Source: an uncultured Lacticaseibacillus sp. (GTDB lineage Bacteria; Bacillota; Bacilli; Lactobacillales; Lactobacillaceae). Taken from it: a stretch of 64,000 bases of DNA. How positions within the stretch are numbered: the stretch's first letter is position 1; each line of letters opens with the position of its first letter. Where the stretch lies: NCBI GenBank assembly GCA_934370925.1, contig CAKRNG010000011.1:1-64000 (forward strand), given 5' to 3'. The notes beneath the pieces are model-generated. The model saw only the letters and a list, made by a program, of their open reading frames with translations, was not told where the DNA came from and did no database searches. The translations under genes were made by a program, and so were the position numbers. Positions 35,946-45,011 of the stretch are shown here, one piece after another.

Positions 35946-35991
35946 GTGCCCCAGAAGTCTGCGCTTAACTCAGAATTGATTGCGGTGGAAG
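35946..35991 (-). repeat. Short intergenic repeat family R, copy 3
   Basis: The reverse complement equals bases 1-46 of the window except at two positions. A second GGGGCAC word, inverted, occurs at 36036-36042, within the end of the tetR gene. Confidence 0.8.
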
Positions 35992-36022
35992 TACACCACG
36001 GCCATCAATTCTACGTTAATGC

Positions 36023-36715
36023 TCAACTTCTGACCGGGGCACTGCGTTCTGTTTCCATTCCCAATCCCCGCTCCAAGAACTGAACAATCTTTTGCTTCTG
36101 GTCGGGCAATGACTGGACGGGCATGTCCATCATTAAACGAATCGCTAATGCAAAGAGCGTGCCCCCGATGAATTGAACGAGCATGTCGTCCGGCCAATCC
36201 ACGATTTGATGCGAGGCGCGTAAATGTTGGAGGCGGGGCAACATGACCCCGAAGACGTCCTCCTTCACCAACACGAGGATACGGTCGCGCATTGGGGCGT
36301 TGTTCAGCACCTCGCCCAACATGATTTTTAATTGCCGGTAGTTCGCCACGATGAAGTCGATTCGGTTTTCAATAACCGTTGTGAGTAACTCGTGTAGCGA
36401 CATTTCCGTGCTTCCCCAATCAGTACGCCCGAATTCACTCGCCGTTCGTGGGACCACTCGCGTCACGAAGAGCGTCATGATGGCGTTCAGCAGTTCCTGT
36501 TTGGTCTTATACCGCTTGTAAACCGTCCCCTCCGCAACGCCCGCCCTCTGTGCAATGTCCGCGGTGGTCGTCCGGTCAAATCCCTTGTCGGAAAACAAGT
36601 TCAGCGCCGCAAGTAAGATTTGCTGCTGCTTTTTCGTTAACGATTCATCTTCTGCGAGCGATTGGGCGAAGAAATCTGTCACCCGCGTTGATTCGTTCAC
36701 GTGTTTACCAGCCAT
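36023..36715 (-). CDS. TetR-family regulator
   Basis: 230 residues with a TetR DNA-binding domain: ILLAALNLFSDKGFDRTTTADIAQRAGVAEGTVYKRYKTK covers residues 33-72. The C-terminal domain belongs to the group that regulates efflux pumps or lipid genes, without closer identity. The last six residues (SAPVRS) are encoded within repeat-like sequence, so the natural C terminus may have been altered. It ends upstream of the metal ATPase on the same strand, with a terminator between. Confidence 0.85.
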   Translation of the reverse strand: MAGKHVNESTRVTDFFAQSLAEDESLTKKQQQILLAALNLFSDKGFDRTTTADIAQRAGVAEGTVYKRYKTKQELLNAIMTLFVTRVVPRTASEFGRTDWGSTEMSLHELLTTVIENRIDFIVANYRQLKIMLGEVLNNAPMRDRILVLVKEDVFGVMLPRLQHLRASHQIVDWPDDMLVQFIGGTLFALAIRLMMDMPVQSLPDQKQKIVQFLERGLGMETERSAPVRS

Positions 36716-36803
36716 TTTTAAACCTTACCTTTCCGCAATGACACGAACTGTTTCTTTTGCATTTTTGCGCGAATTCCGTAACGGATATTCACTGACTACT
36801 TTC

Positions 36804-36832
36804 ATCATATCGCGGGTTAAAATGAGCGTCAA
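36804..36832 (-). promoter_or_regulatory. Predicted tetR promoter
   Basis: Minus-strand TTGACG (36827-36832), 17-bp spacer, TATGAT (36804-36809), about 90 bases upstream of the tetR start. A small dyad TGAG-N6-CTCA (36823-36836) covers the -35 and might be its operator. The rest of 36833-37003 is A+T-rich and shows no gene. Confidence 0.55.
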
Positions 36833-37003
36833 CTCACCATCATCAAAAATGCTTGAACACCCGCTAACCATTCACGAACTCGCACACTCAAAAACACAAT
36901 ATTCATTACTAATAGATGTATTTAAAATTGACAAACGCCGACGTTCTACAGATAATAAATAGTGATTACATATTTTGCAATAACTATTTAATTCTAAAAC
37001 GTT

Positions 37004-37027
37004 ATATTAACTTAAATTAGTTAATAT
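37004..37027. promoter_or_regulatory. Palindrome upstream of the GGDEF gene
   Basis: Perfect inverted repeat ATATTAACT-N6-AGTTAATAT, 34 bases before the start of the interrupted diguanylate cyclase gene. It is a candidate operator, or the A+T-rich core of the promoter. Confidence 0.45.
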
Positions 37028-37060
37028 ATCCGTCCTTAGTGCACCGACGAAAGGAAATCC

Positions 37061-38182
37061 ATGCTAACCTTTAGCAACACTTTATTCTGGACGCTATTCT
37101 TCATGATTGGGTTCGCCGCCATTTTTGACATTATCGAAAGTATCGGTATCCGTAGCGTTGAACGCTTCACCAGTCGCGATATTTCAGTTGCCCCCTTGCT
37201 CATCGGCTACACACTCCTCGTGATTGCCATCGTTCACTATTTTTATCATACCGGTATCACGACCTCTGGAACTGCCAACGCAGTGCGCTTGGGCGTCTTG
37301 ATGCACACCAGTTTGCACCTACGTTCTTGGCGTAGTATCAGTATCTTTTCCGTGCTGACTGTGGTGCTTTACTACCCCTTCCTTCACTTCAAACTCAGCG
37401 CACTTGCCTACCTTGCAGTCATTGTGGTGTGCATGCTTCTCGTTTATCGTTTCGGTAGACTCACACACAAAAATCTGGTGCTCTTCTTCTCTGCCATTCT
37501 CCTGTCAGCGGCTGTACTTTGAGGCGTAACGGGCTACATTTATCACTACACCCTTGAATCCACGCTGGTTGGTATCCTGATTCTCGCCATCATTATGGCC
37601 CTCACTAACTTCTACGGGCGCCTGCTGGTTTACAAACGCAAAGTTGAAAACAATCTGCGTTATGATTCCGATCACGATAAGCTGACGGGCGTCCGCAGTC
37701 TCGCTAAATTCAACCGCGACATGGATACCTACCGTCCCATTGGTCAAATGGGCGGCAGTCATGCTTGTCACCTCGTCATGATGGACATTGACCACTTCAA
37801 AAAAATTAACGATACGTACGGCCATCTTGTCGGCAATGACGTCCTTAAACAGTTCACCGCCGACCTTGATGCGTACATTAATCAACAGACTTTCCCCTGT
37901 GGTCTCTACCGTATCGGGGGTGAAGAATTCTGTTTACTCATCGCAGGTGGCATGACGGATGGCGACGTCCTCAAGTTCCTCCGCGAATATCGCAATCAAC
38001 TTGACCAACTCGTCATTAAATCACGCAAATATCAGGTCAAAATTACGCTCTCAATCGGCACAACGCGTTTTCTGCCCACCGATAATGATACCCGCACCAT
38101 CCTCGCGCGTGCAGACCGCAACCTGTACGCCGCGAAACGCGCGGGACGGAATCAGATTATCAGTGGCAATGACGAAACTTAA
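37061..38182 (+). pseudogene. Membrane diguanylate cyclase interrupted by one in-frame TGA
   Basis: The full frame would encode 373 residues: six or so membrane helices (to about residue 195), then a GGDEF domain with RYDSDHDKLTGVRSLAKFN, MDIDHFKKINDTYGH and the active-site loop RIGGEEF. Codon 154 (37520-37522) is TGA inside the membrane region, and both halves are in the same frame with intact coding character, so one base change (for example to TGG) restores the gene. The start follows GAAAGGAAA. No inhibitory RxxD site is visible. It is either a recent pseudogene, a strain polymorphism or a sequence error; the 3-prime part could be reinitiated from an internal start (ATG at 37595). Confidence 0.8.
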
Positions 38183-38194
38183 ATTCAATTCAAA

Positions 38195-38248
38195 AAGGAC
38201 CCACAAGTATCCTGGCGTTTTGGGATGCTCGTGAGTCCTTATTTTTTT
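38195..38248 (+). terminator. Intrinsic terminator after the GGDEF gene
   Basis: A stem with a few mismatches (left arm beginning AAGGACCCAC, right arm 38222-38240 ending GTGAGTCCTT) is followed by ATTTTTTTA. Confidence 0.8.
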
Positions 38249-38249
38249 A

Positions 38250-39050
38250 TTACACCAAAAACTTCTCACGCATTCGCCGCATCCCCGTCTCACCGAGGTT
38301 CAATCCGTCACGCAGGAAACGCTGTACATCACCGAATTCTTCATCAATGGCACCGAAAGCCGCATCCAGATAATCCGTGTGCGTCGCGGCGAGGGCCAGC
38401 AAGTTCTTCCGCATCATCACGTTGCCTTGATGTTCATCTAACTTCGCCACTAGCCGCGTCATGTGCGCCTGATTGGGAACGTTGGAGTACAGGTAATCTG
38501 CGTTGATGAATTGCCGGTCAACGCCCAGCCCCGCTAACATGACCGCGGCGGCCACCCCCGTGCGGTCCTTCCCCATACTACAGTGGAAGGCCACGGCGCC
38601 TGGCGTTGTCACGGCCGTTTGCACAAAATACGCCAGACTTTGGCGTTGCTGCGCATCCATAATAATCCGCCGATAGCCCTTTACCATCTGGTCGTGCGCA
38701 TCATCATGGTCACGCAGATAGCCAAACAGCTGCATGAGTCCCGGATAATCCGCCGTCACCTGATCCGATGCCATGGGTGCATTCACGTAATGCATACCCG
38801 GCAATCGCAAATCTGGGTTTGCGGCCGTTTCAGGGAGCAACCGCAAATCCACCACGGCCGTCACGCCCAAATCACGCAGGCGCGCCAAGTCTGCACTTGA
38901 TGCCGTGCTCAAACGCGCGGTGCGTACCAACATATCGTCACGCAGACGCTGCCCATCCACCGTCTTCAGCCCGCGATACGTGCGGGCATTGCGTACGTGC
39001 ACAAGGTCAATTGGTGCAGCGCCTTGTGGTAAAAGAAATTTTTCAGTCAT
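38250..39050 (-). CDS. Tyrosine-protein phosphatase, PTP-like (LipA/Y-phosphatase 3 type)
   Basis: About 266 residues. The catalytic P-loop is VAFHCSMGKDRTGVAAAVML (CxxxxxR), about residue 165, and VRTARLSTASSADLARLRDLGVTAVVDLR at the N-terminal side is typical of the Y-phosphatase3 family. These enzymes remove phosphate from tyrosine or lipids. The ATG at 39050 has AGGTGG about 12 bases upstream; a GTG at 39065 is less likely. Monocistronic. Confidence 0.87.
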   Translation of the reverse strand: MTEKFLLPQGAAPIDLVHVRNARTYRGLKTVDGQRLRDDMLVRTARLSTASSADLARLRDLGVTAVVDLRLLPETAANPDLRLPGMHYVNAPMASDQVTADYPGLMQLFGYLRDHDDAHDQMVKGYRRIIMDAQQRQSLAYFVQTAVTTPGAVAFHCSMGKDRTGVAAAVMLAGLGVDRQFINADYLYSNVPNQAHMTRLVAKLDEHQGNVMMRKNLLALAATHTDYLDAAFGAIDEEFGDVQRFLRDGLNLGETGMRRMREKFLV

Positions 39051-39210
39051 TTTTACGTCATCCACCTCAACATAGACTCATTTTGACACACCGCTCGTTG
39101 CGATAACCCCACCAGTCTATCACAGTTTGTCCGTTCAAAAAGTGGTGTGTGGCAAAATAGCCCACCGTTTAATAACATCATTGCCACGTTTATTTTTATT
39201 AAAAAAAAGA

Positions 39211-39239
39211 TTGACAGGGTGCCGTGATGTGTTTATGCT
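39211..39239 (+). promoter_or_regulatory. trp operon promoter
   Basis: TTGACA (39211-39216), 17-bp spacer, TATGCT (39234-39239). Transcription should begin near 39246, at the 5-prime end of the T-box leader. Confidence 0.7.
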
Positions 39240-39245
39240 AAGGTC

Positions 39246-39612
39246 AATTCAATAAATCTGTTTCCAAAACCGATGAGGTGGAGATCAAACCTGTTGTGCA
39301 CGTACAGAGAGTCACGGTGCTGAGAATGTGACCGAACGCAGACAGGCAAATGGACCACCGAGGGCCTTTACGAAAGCATCATGCGAGTACTGAAGGACGT
39401 GTTGGCATACGTCAGTTGCCGGGAGAGTGTTGGCTCTTCGCTAAGCGTGACCGTTACTGGGTCCCGAACGCGTAAGAGCCCGCAGTGGATAGTCATCCGC
39501 TGCGGGTTTTCTTCACGCTAGGGGTCTCATTCCGGTTGAATTAAGGTGGCACCGCGGGAAATCCGTCCTTAATGAACGTCTATTCAGACGCTCATTAAGG
39601 ACGGATTTTTTG
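39246..39612 (+). promoter_or_regulatory. T-box leader, tryptophan-specific
   Basis: The T-box sequence AAGGTGGCACCGCGGG is at 39543-39558. The terminator stem (39561-39580 with 39587-39606, arms beginning ATCCGTCCTTAATGA) is followed by T6. Stem I carries AGAGAG, and its specifier loop lies between GGTGG/CCACC and CCTGT/ACAGG; the 3-prime side reads CAAATGGA, giving codon TGG (39351-39353) for Trp. Uncharged tRNA-Trp should release the terminator and switch on the trp genes. A second strong hairpin, CCCGCAG/CTGCGGG followed by TTTTC (about 39479-39511), corresponds to stem III. Confidence 0.93.
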
Positions 39613-39649
39613 TCGTTCCCATCACGAAACATAACACGGAGGAAGCAAC

Positions 39650-39682
39650 ATGACGCAGGCAATCAAACGATGGCGATTCTAA
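39650..39682 (+). CDS. Ten-residue leader ORF or trp gene remnant
   Basis: ATG at 39650 follows CGGAGGAAGC, an excellent ribosome site, and encodes [10 protein letters not shown] then TAA, between the T-box terminator and trpB. It contains one Trp codon. It could be a leader peptide or the remaining start of a deleted first gene, such as trpE, whose place in the operon this is. Confidence 0.4.
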   Translation: MTQAIKRWRF

Positions 39683-39740
39683 CACGGACACCCCATTAAT
39701 CACCGACACCCAATCACACTTAATCTGGAGGAATCCCATT

Positions 39741-40958
39741 ATGACAACAACTTACACACCTGAAACCGCCATGGAAAACGGTCGCTACCTCGAATACGGT
39801 GGCCAGTATCTCCCCGAAATCCTGCTTCCTGAAATCAAGCGGGTCGAAGCCGCCTACAACCACTACAAGAATGACCCCGATTTCCTCGCCGAATTCCACC
39901 AACTGCTGAACGAATATGCCGGCCGTCCTTCCCTGCTCTACTTCGCTAAGAACATGACCGACGATTTGGGCGGGGCCAAGATTTACCTCAAGCGCGAAGA
40001 CCTGAACCACACGGGTGCGCACAAGATTAACAATGTCATCGGCCAGGCACTGCTCGCAAAGCGCATGGGCAAAACGCGCCTGATTGCTGAAACCGGTGCG
40101 GGTCAGCACGGGGTCGCGACGGCCACCATCGCCGCACTGTTCGGGATGGAATGCGAAGTCTTCATGGGTAAGGAAGACACCGACCGCCAGCGCCTGAACG
40201 TCTACCGTATGGAACTCCTTGGCGCCAAGGTGAACGCCGTAACGAGTGGCTCCATGGTGCTCAAGGACGCCGTGAATGCCGCCCTCCAGAACTACGCGGC
40301 CCGCAGCTCCGACACCTTCTACGTCATTGGTTCCGCGGTGGGCCCACATCCATTCCCCGCCATGGTGCACGATTTCCAGAGCGTCATCAGTAAAGAATCG
40401 AAGCAACAGCTGAACACCATTGAAGGGCGCCTGCCCGATTACGTCGTTGCATGCCTTGGTGGTGGGAGTAACGCCATCGGGAGTTTCGCTGATTACATTA
40501 AGGACCCTAGCGTTCACCTCATCGGCGCCGAAGCTGCGGGCAAGGGCGTTAACACGCCAAAAACGGCTGCAACCATGAAGCTGGGTTCCACCGGGATTTT
40601 CCACGGCATGAAGTCCCGTTTCTTGCAGAACGATGATGGACAAATCGACGCGGTTTACTCCATCTCCGCGGGTCTCGATTACCCCGGCATCGGGCCTGAA
40701 CACGTCGCCCTCATGGATTCCGGGCGGGCCGAATACGTCTCCATCACCGATGATGAGGCCGTGAACGCCTTCGAATACATCGCCAAAACGGAAGGAATCG
40801 TGGCCGCCATCGAAAGTTGCCACGCCATCGCCGAGGTTCAGAAGCTCGCCCCAACACTCCCCAAGGATCAGATTATTATCTGCACCCTTTCCGGTCGGGG
40901 CGACAAGGACGTGGCGGCCATCGCGAAGTACCGCGGCATCGAGCTGAACGAAGACTAA
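39741..40958 (+). CDS. trpB: Tryptophan synthase beta chain
   Basis: 405 residues with the PLP lysine motif [16 protein letters not shown], the [16 protein letters not shown] segment, the glycine loop LGGGSNAIG and the C-terminal SGRGDKD. It condenses indole with serine, partnered by TrpA. The start follows TGGAGGAA. Unusually it is the first gene of the operon rather than next to trpA. Confidence 0.96.
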   Translation: MTTTYTPETAMENGRYLEYGGQYLPEILLPEIKRVEAAYNHYKNDPDFLAEFHQLLNEYAGRPSLLYFAKNMTDDLGGAKIYLKREDLNHTGAHKINNVIGQALLAKRMGKTRLIAETGAGQHGVATATIAALFGMECEVFMGKEDTDRQRLNVYRMELLGAKVNAVTSGSMVLKDAVNAALQNYAARSSDTFYVIGSAVGPHPFPAMVHDFQSVISKESKQQLNTIEGRLPDYVVACLGGGSNAIGSFADYIKDPSVHLIGAEAAGKGVNTPKTAATMKLGSTGIFHGMKSRFLQNDDGQIDAVYSISAGLDYPGIGPEHVALMDSGRAEYVSITDDEAVNAFEYIAKTEGIVAAIESCHAIAEVQKLAPTLPKDQIIICTLSGRGDKDVAAIAKYRGIELNED

Positions 40959-40976
40959 CCTGAGGAGGTTAAAAAC

Positions 40977-41996
40977 ATGATTACTGAAGCAATTCAATCA
41001 CTCACCACTGGCACGGATTTAACGTTCGCCGAAGCCCAGACGGTCATCAACGAAATCATGGATGGCAACACGAGCAACACGCAGATTGCCGCCCTCCTCA
41101 CTGCACTCAGCATGAAGGGCGAGACCGTTCCCGAAATCGCTGGCGCAGCGAGTGCCATGCGCGCCCACGCCCTCGCGTTCGATTCCGGTGAAGACGTTCT
41201 GGAAATCGTTGGGACCGGTGGCGATCACGCCAACACCTTCAACATTTCCACCACCACCAGTCTCGTTGTGGCCGCTGCCGGCACACCGGTCGCCAAGCAC
41301 GGAAACCGTGCGGCGTCCTCCAAGAGTGGCGCGGCAGATGTCCTCGAAGCACTCGGCGTCACCATCACGGCGAGCCCCGAAACGAGCCAAAACGTGCTGC
41401 ACGACATCGGCATCTGCTTCCTCTTCGCCCAGGAATACCATCAGGCCATGCGCTTCGTCGGTCCTGTGCGCAAAGAACTGGGAATCCGCACGATTTTCAA
41501 CATTCTCGGCCCCCTCGCGAATCCCGCACACGCAACCAGCCAACTCCTCGGGGTCTACGATGAAACCCTCATGGAACCACTGGCGCACGTGCTAGCCGAG
41601 CTTGGCGTCCAGAACGCCCTGGTGGTTCACGGTCAAGATGGTCTGGATGAAGTCACCACTGCCGCCGCAACGGATGTTATCACCGTGCGCAACGGCCAAT
41701 TCACCCGGAGCACCATCACGCCTGAAGCGTTCGGTTTGACCCGCACCACCCAAGCAGATCTTGCTGGGGGAACACCAGAAGAGAACGCGGCAATCACCCG
41801 CGCCATTCTCGCTGGTACGCCGGGGCCAAAACTCGACACGGTATTGCTGAACGCCGCGTGCGCCCTACATGCCGCCCACGCCGACATCAGTATTGCAGAC
41901 GGCTTGACCCTTGCACGGCAAACCATCGCAAGCGGCGCGGCAACAGCCAAACTCGACGCCCTCATCGCCCTTACGAAGCAGGCGAAAAGCGCATGA
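40977..41996 (+). CDS. trpD: Anthranilate phosphoribosyltransferase
   Basis: 339 residues with [19 protein letters not shown] (phosphoribosyl-pyrophosphate loop), [21 protein letters not shown] and the acidic DGLDEVT. It transfers phosphoribose to anthranilate. Start behind GAGGAGG, 18 bases after trpB. The stop overlaps trpC through ATGA. Confidence 0.95.
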   Translation: MITEAIQSLTTGTDLTFAEAQTVINEIMDGNTSNTQIAALLTALSMKGETVPEIAGAASAMRAHALAFDSGEDVLEIVGTGGDHANTFNISTTTSLVVAAAGTPVAKHGNRAASSKSGAADVLEALGVTITASPETSQNVLHDIGICFLFAQEYHQAMRFVGPVRKELGIRTIFNILGPLANPAHATSQLLGVYDETLMEPLAHVLAELGVQNALVVHGQDGLDEVTTAAATDVITVRNGQFTRSTITPEAFGLTRTTQADLAGGTPEENAAITRAILAGTPGPKLDTVLLNAACALHAAHADISIADGLTLARQTIASGAATAKLDALIALTKQAKSA

Positions 41997-42790
41997 TTCT
42001 AGACGACCTCGTTACCACAACCAAAGCTCGACTCGCACGTAGCCAAGAACAAACCTCGCTGGCAACCATACGCACAGCAGCAATGGCAGCCCCCAAAACG
42101 GATGTGCAGACTGTCTACCGCGCGCTCAAGCAAGATCACCTCGCCATTATTGCCGAGGTTAAAGCAGCCTCCCCATCAAAGGGGCAAATTGCCACGGATT
42201 TTGACCCCCTCGCAACGGCAACCCGGTACGCAGCGGCGGGTGTGAACGCCATTTCCGTACTCACGGAACCCGACTACTTCCACGGTGACATCGCCTATTT
42301 GCGGCAAATCCGCGCCGCTGTGACCACGCCCCTGTTACGCAAAGACTTCACCATCGACCCCTACATGATTTACGAGGCCAAGGCAGCAGGGGCAAATCTC
42401 ATTCTACTAATTGTCGCCATCCTAACCAACACCGAGCTGCGGCAATACCGCGAGCTCGCGGAATCACTCGGCATGGCCGCCCTCGTGGAAGCACACGATG
42501 CGGACGAAATCGCACGTGCCCAGGCCAGTGGTGCCCACATCATCGGCGTGAACAACCGTGACCTCCGTGATTTCACCGTTGACCTGAACCGGAGCGTCGC
42601 GTTACGCCCCCTCGTGCCAAGTGACATCATCTTCGTTGCGGAAAGTGGGATTCAAACGCCGGCGGATACCGCGCGACTACAACAAGCAGGTGTGGACGCC
42701 GTACTGGTTGGCGAAACGCTGATGCGCGCCACCAATCCGGCCGCCACCATTGCGGCACTACGCGGAGGGACTCCAGATGACAGCCATTAA
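41993..42790 (+). CDS. trpC: Indole-3-glycerol phosphate synthase
   Basis: 265 residues, TIM barrel. It has [13 protein letters not shown] (catalytic Glu and Lys), [26 protein letters not shown] and VAESGIQT, all expected for TrpC. The ATG overlaps the trpD stop. It is a single enzyme here, not fused to TrpF. Confidence 0.95.
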   Translation: MILDDLVTTTKARLARSQEQTSLATIRTAAMAAPKTDVQTVYRALKQDHLAIIAEVKAASPSKGQIATDFDPLATATRYAAAGVNAISVLTEPDYFHGDIAYLRQIRAAVTTPLLRKDFTIDPYMIYEAKAAGANLILLIVAILTNTELRQYRELAESLGMAALVEAHDADEIARAQASGAHIIGVNNRDLRDFTVDLNRSVALRPLVPSDIIFVAESGIQTPADTARLQQAGVDAVLVGETLMRATNPAATIAALRGGTPDDSH

Positions 42791-43370
42791 AATCTGCGGC
42801 CTGCAAACGCGTGCGGATGTCGCCGCCGTGAACGCCGCCCATCCCGACTACGCAGGTTTTGTCTTCGCGGGTGGTCGCCATCACGTCAGTCTGACCCAAG
42901 CATTGGCGCTTCGTGACCAGTTAGATGCAAACATTCCCAGCGTGGGTGTTTTCGTGAACGCGCCACTATCGGACATGCTGGCGGCCTTCAACTCAGGGGC
43001 CATCAGCATCATCCAACTTCACGGCACCGAACCTGAGGCCATCGTGCAACTTCTGCAGGAACGTGGCGCGCACGTTATCCGCGTGTTTCAGGGGGACCAA
43101 ACGCAGCTTCCCACCACGCAAGCCGACTGGGTCATGGCGGATGCCGGTGCTGGTAGCGGGCAAACGCTCGATTGGCACCGCATTGTGCAGCCAACAACTC
43201 CCTTGTTTCTGGCGGGTGGCCTCACGCCAGATAATGTCGCCACCGCCATTCAGCAAGTCCACCCGTTTGCCGTCGACGTTTCTTCTGGCGTCGAGCGCGG
43301 CGGGCACAAGGACGCCACGCTGGTCCGCCAGTTTGTTGAACGTGCCCGGCAAGCAGACCTCCCCCATTAA
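42777..43370 (+). CDS. trpF: Phosphoribosylanthranilate isomerase
   Basis: 197 residues. It starts [11 protein letters not shown] (catalytic Cys), has FVFAGGRHHVS, an LHG motif near residue 80, MADAGAGSGQTLDW and VDVSSGVERGGHKD. It overlaps the end of trpC by 14 bases in another frame, so translation is coupled. Confidence 0.95.
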   Translation: MTAIKICGLQTRADVAAVNAAHPDYAGFVFAGGRHHVSLTQALALRDQLDANIPSVGVFVNAPLSDMLAAFNSGAISIIQLHGTEPEAIVQLLQERGAHVIRVFQGDQTQLPTTQADWVMADAGAGSGQTLDWHRIVQPTTPLFLAGGLTPDNVATAIQQVHPFAVDVSSGVERGGHKDATLVRQFVERARQADLPH

Positions 43371-43405
43371 CCCATTCAACTTCTACCTTAGAAAGGACAA
43401 TTCAA

Positions 43406-44176
43406 ATGAGTCAACTTACGCAAGCTTTTGAAAACGGCAAGGCATTCATTCCGTTCGTCGTCGCGTGCGATCCCGATGCAGCCAGCACCGTTAACCACAT
43501 TTTAGCCCTAGCAGACGCCGGCGCTGACATTGTCGAACTCGGCGTCCCCTTCTCCGATCCCGTTGCGGACGGTCCCGTCATCCAGGCGGGCGACCTGCGT
43601 GCGTTTGACGCGGGCGTCTCCGTCGACACGGTTTTCGACATTGTCGCCGCCGCACGCCAGCAGACGGATGTACCCATCGTCTTCCTCACCTACGCAAATA
43701 TCCCGTTCAAATACGGCTACGACAAATTCTGTTCCCGGTGCCAGGAACTCGGCGTGAACGGCCTCGTCATCCCCGACCTACCGTTTGAAGAACAGGGCGA
43801 GATTCGGCCCTTCACGACCAAGTACGGCCTCGACCTCATCATGCTCATCACCTTAAACTCTGGTGACCGCGTGGCGGAACTGGCAAAAGCAGCGGAGGGC
43901 TTCATCTACGTGGTGAGCTCTGAAGGCATTACGGGCGAACGCGATGAATTCGACGCCCGCCTCTCCGCCTTGTTCGCTGAAATCAAGCAACACACCGATG
44001 TCCCCGCCGCATTGGGCTTCGGCATCCACACGCCCCAGCAGGCCGCGGACCTCTCCCGCTTCGCAGACGGCATCATCATCGGTTCGGCAATCGTCGCCCT
44101 CATCGGTCAAAATGGGCAACAAGCAGCGCCCGTCATTCACGATTTTGCCCGTGAAATTAAGGCGGCTATTGCTTAA
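43406..44176 (+). CDS. trpA: Tryptophan synthase alpha chain
   Basis: 256 residues with the GADIVELGVPFSDPVADGP motif, LTYANIPFKYGYDKF, VVSSEGITG and GFGIHTPQQA. It releases indole from indole-3-glycerol phosphate for TrpB. The start follows GAAAGGAC. Last gene of the operon, before a hairpin terminator. Confidence 0.95.
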   Translation: MSQLTQAFENGKAFIPFVVACDPDAASTVNHILALADAGADIVELGVPFSDPVADGPVIQAGDLRAFDAGVSVDTVFDIVAAARQQTDVPIVFLTYANIPFKYGYDKFCSRCQELGVNGLVIPDLPFEEQGEIRPFTTKYGLDLIMLITLNSGDRVAELAKAAEGFIYVVSSEGITGERDEFDARLSALFAEIKQHTDVPAALGFGIHTPQQAADLSRFADGIIIGSAIVALIGQNGQQAAPVIHDFAREIKAAIA

Positions 44177-44187
44177 AAGAATTCGTA

Positions 44188-44220
44188 AAAATGGCTCGTG
44201 CATACGCACGAGCCGTTTTA
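44188..44220. terminator. Intrinsic terminator after trpA
   Basis: The stem GGCTCGTGC/GCACGAGCC with a 4-nt loop is flanked by A- and T-runs. It also serves the convergent minus-strand gene at 44232-44843. Confidence 0.88.
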
Positions 44221-44231
44221 TTATCACAATC

Positions 44232-44843
44232 CTAGTAGAGGTAACTCCCTGTATCCGCCGTTAACGGGACCGTCTTCTTTTTCAAGTTCTGGTACGGTAG
44301 CTTCGTTGACGCCACGTATGCACTTAACGCCTTTAACTTAATGACCTTCGCTTCCGGATAAGCCGATACCATTTCTTTGCGCGTTTCAAACAGGTCAACC
44401 GCTGTCTCCCCAATCTTAACGACCTCATATTGATTTGATGTGGTTGCTGAATCGTCCGCAACGACCATCACGATTATTTGGTTATTTTTACCCACACGTG
44501 AGACGGATGTCGCAACGCTGTTCCCCATGTCCGCTTCCCAGTCCTCATCTATTTTGGTAAGGGCAAAGCTGAGCGCAGACTTGTGCGTCACACTCGCCGC
44601 AAGCTTAGGTTGGTAACGGGTCTGCCAAACGCGACCTTCACGCCCATCCACCTGAACGTAATAACCATGTCCAAGCGTAATGTACTGCGTAGTACCCACT
44701 GTCGGCATGTCTTTCGTGCTAAGTTCCCAATTGATGTCAGTGGCAATGGCCCAACCTGCCGTTTTCAGAAGAACGGCGCCCTGAGAAGCAATGATGATAA
44801 CAACCATCAAAACGCGAAACCAACCTCGCCGAAATAAATCCAT
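44232..44843 (-). CDS. Membrane-anchored protein of unknown function
   Basis: About 203 residues with one N-terminal helix (WFRVLMVVIIIASQGAVLL), then an extracytoplasmic domain without recognised motifs. There is no lipobox cysteine. The ATG at 44843 follows GGGTGG; the frame is open to 44888. Monocistronic between two hairpin terminators of similar sequence (44188-44220 and 44954-44983). Confidence 0.7.
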   Translation of the reverse strand: MDLFRRGWFRVLMVVIIIASQGAVLLKTAGWAIATDINWELSTKDMPTVGTTQYITLGHGYYVQVDGREGRVWQTRYQPKLAASVTHKSALSFALTKIDEDWEADMGNSVATSVSRVGKNNQIIVMVVADDSATTSNQYEVVKIGETAVDLFETRKEMVSAYPEAKVIKLKALSAYVASTKLPYQNLKKKTVPLTADTGSYLY

Positions 44844-44953
44844 ATCCAGTCCACCCAACCCGTTATTTGTTGCTTTAATTATCTGCAATAACAGCTGTTG
44901 CGTAAACGGTTGAATGACGGCTTAATGAATATTTACGCGGATCTCATTTTTTT

Positions 44954-44983
44954 AAAAGGCTCGTGCGTACGCACGAGCCTTTT
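44954..44983. terminator. Perfect palindromic terminator
   Basis: A 30-nt palindrome AAAAGGCTCGTGCGT and its exact complement. It shares GGCTCGTGC with the trpA terminator 760 bases away and ends the minus-strand ATPase gene. Confidence 0.85.
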
Positions 44984-45011
44984 CTGCGTCAAGCACTCCT
45001 CAACCAATGCG

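Noticed and set aside
39720..40997. A 425-codon open frame on the minus strand across trpB
   Set aside because: It lies wholly antisense to a clear trpB. In G+C-rich genes the opposite frame often stays open; its composition (Val, Gly, His, Phe-rich) and lack of a family argue against it.
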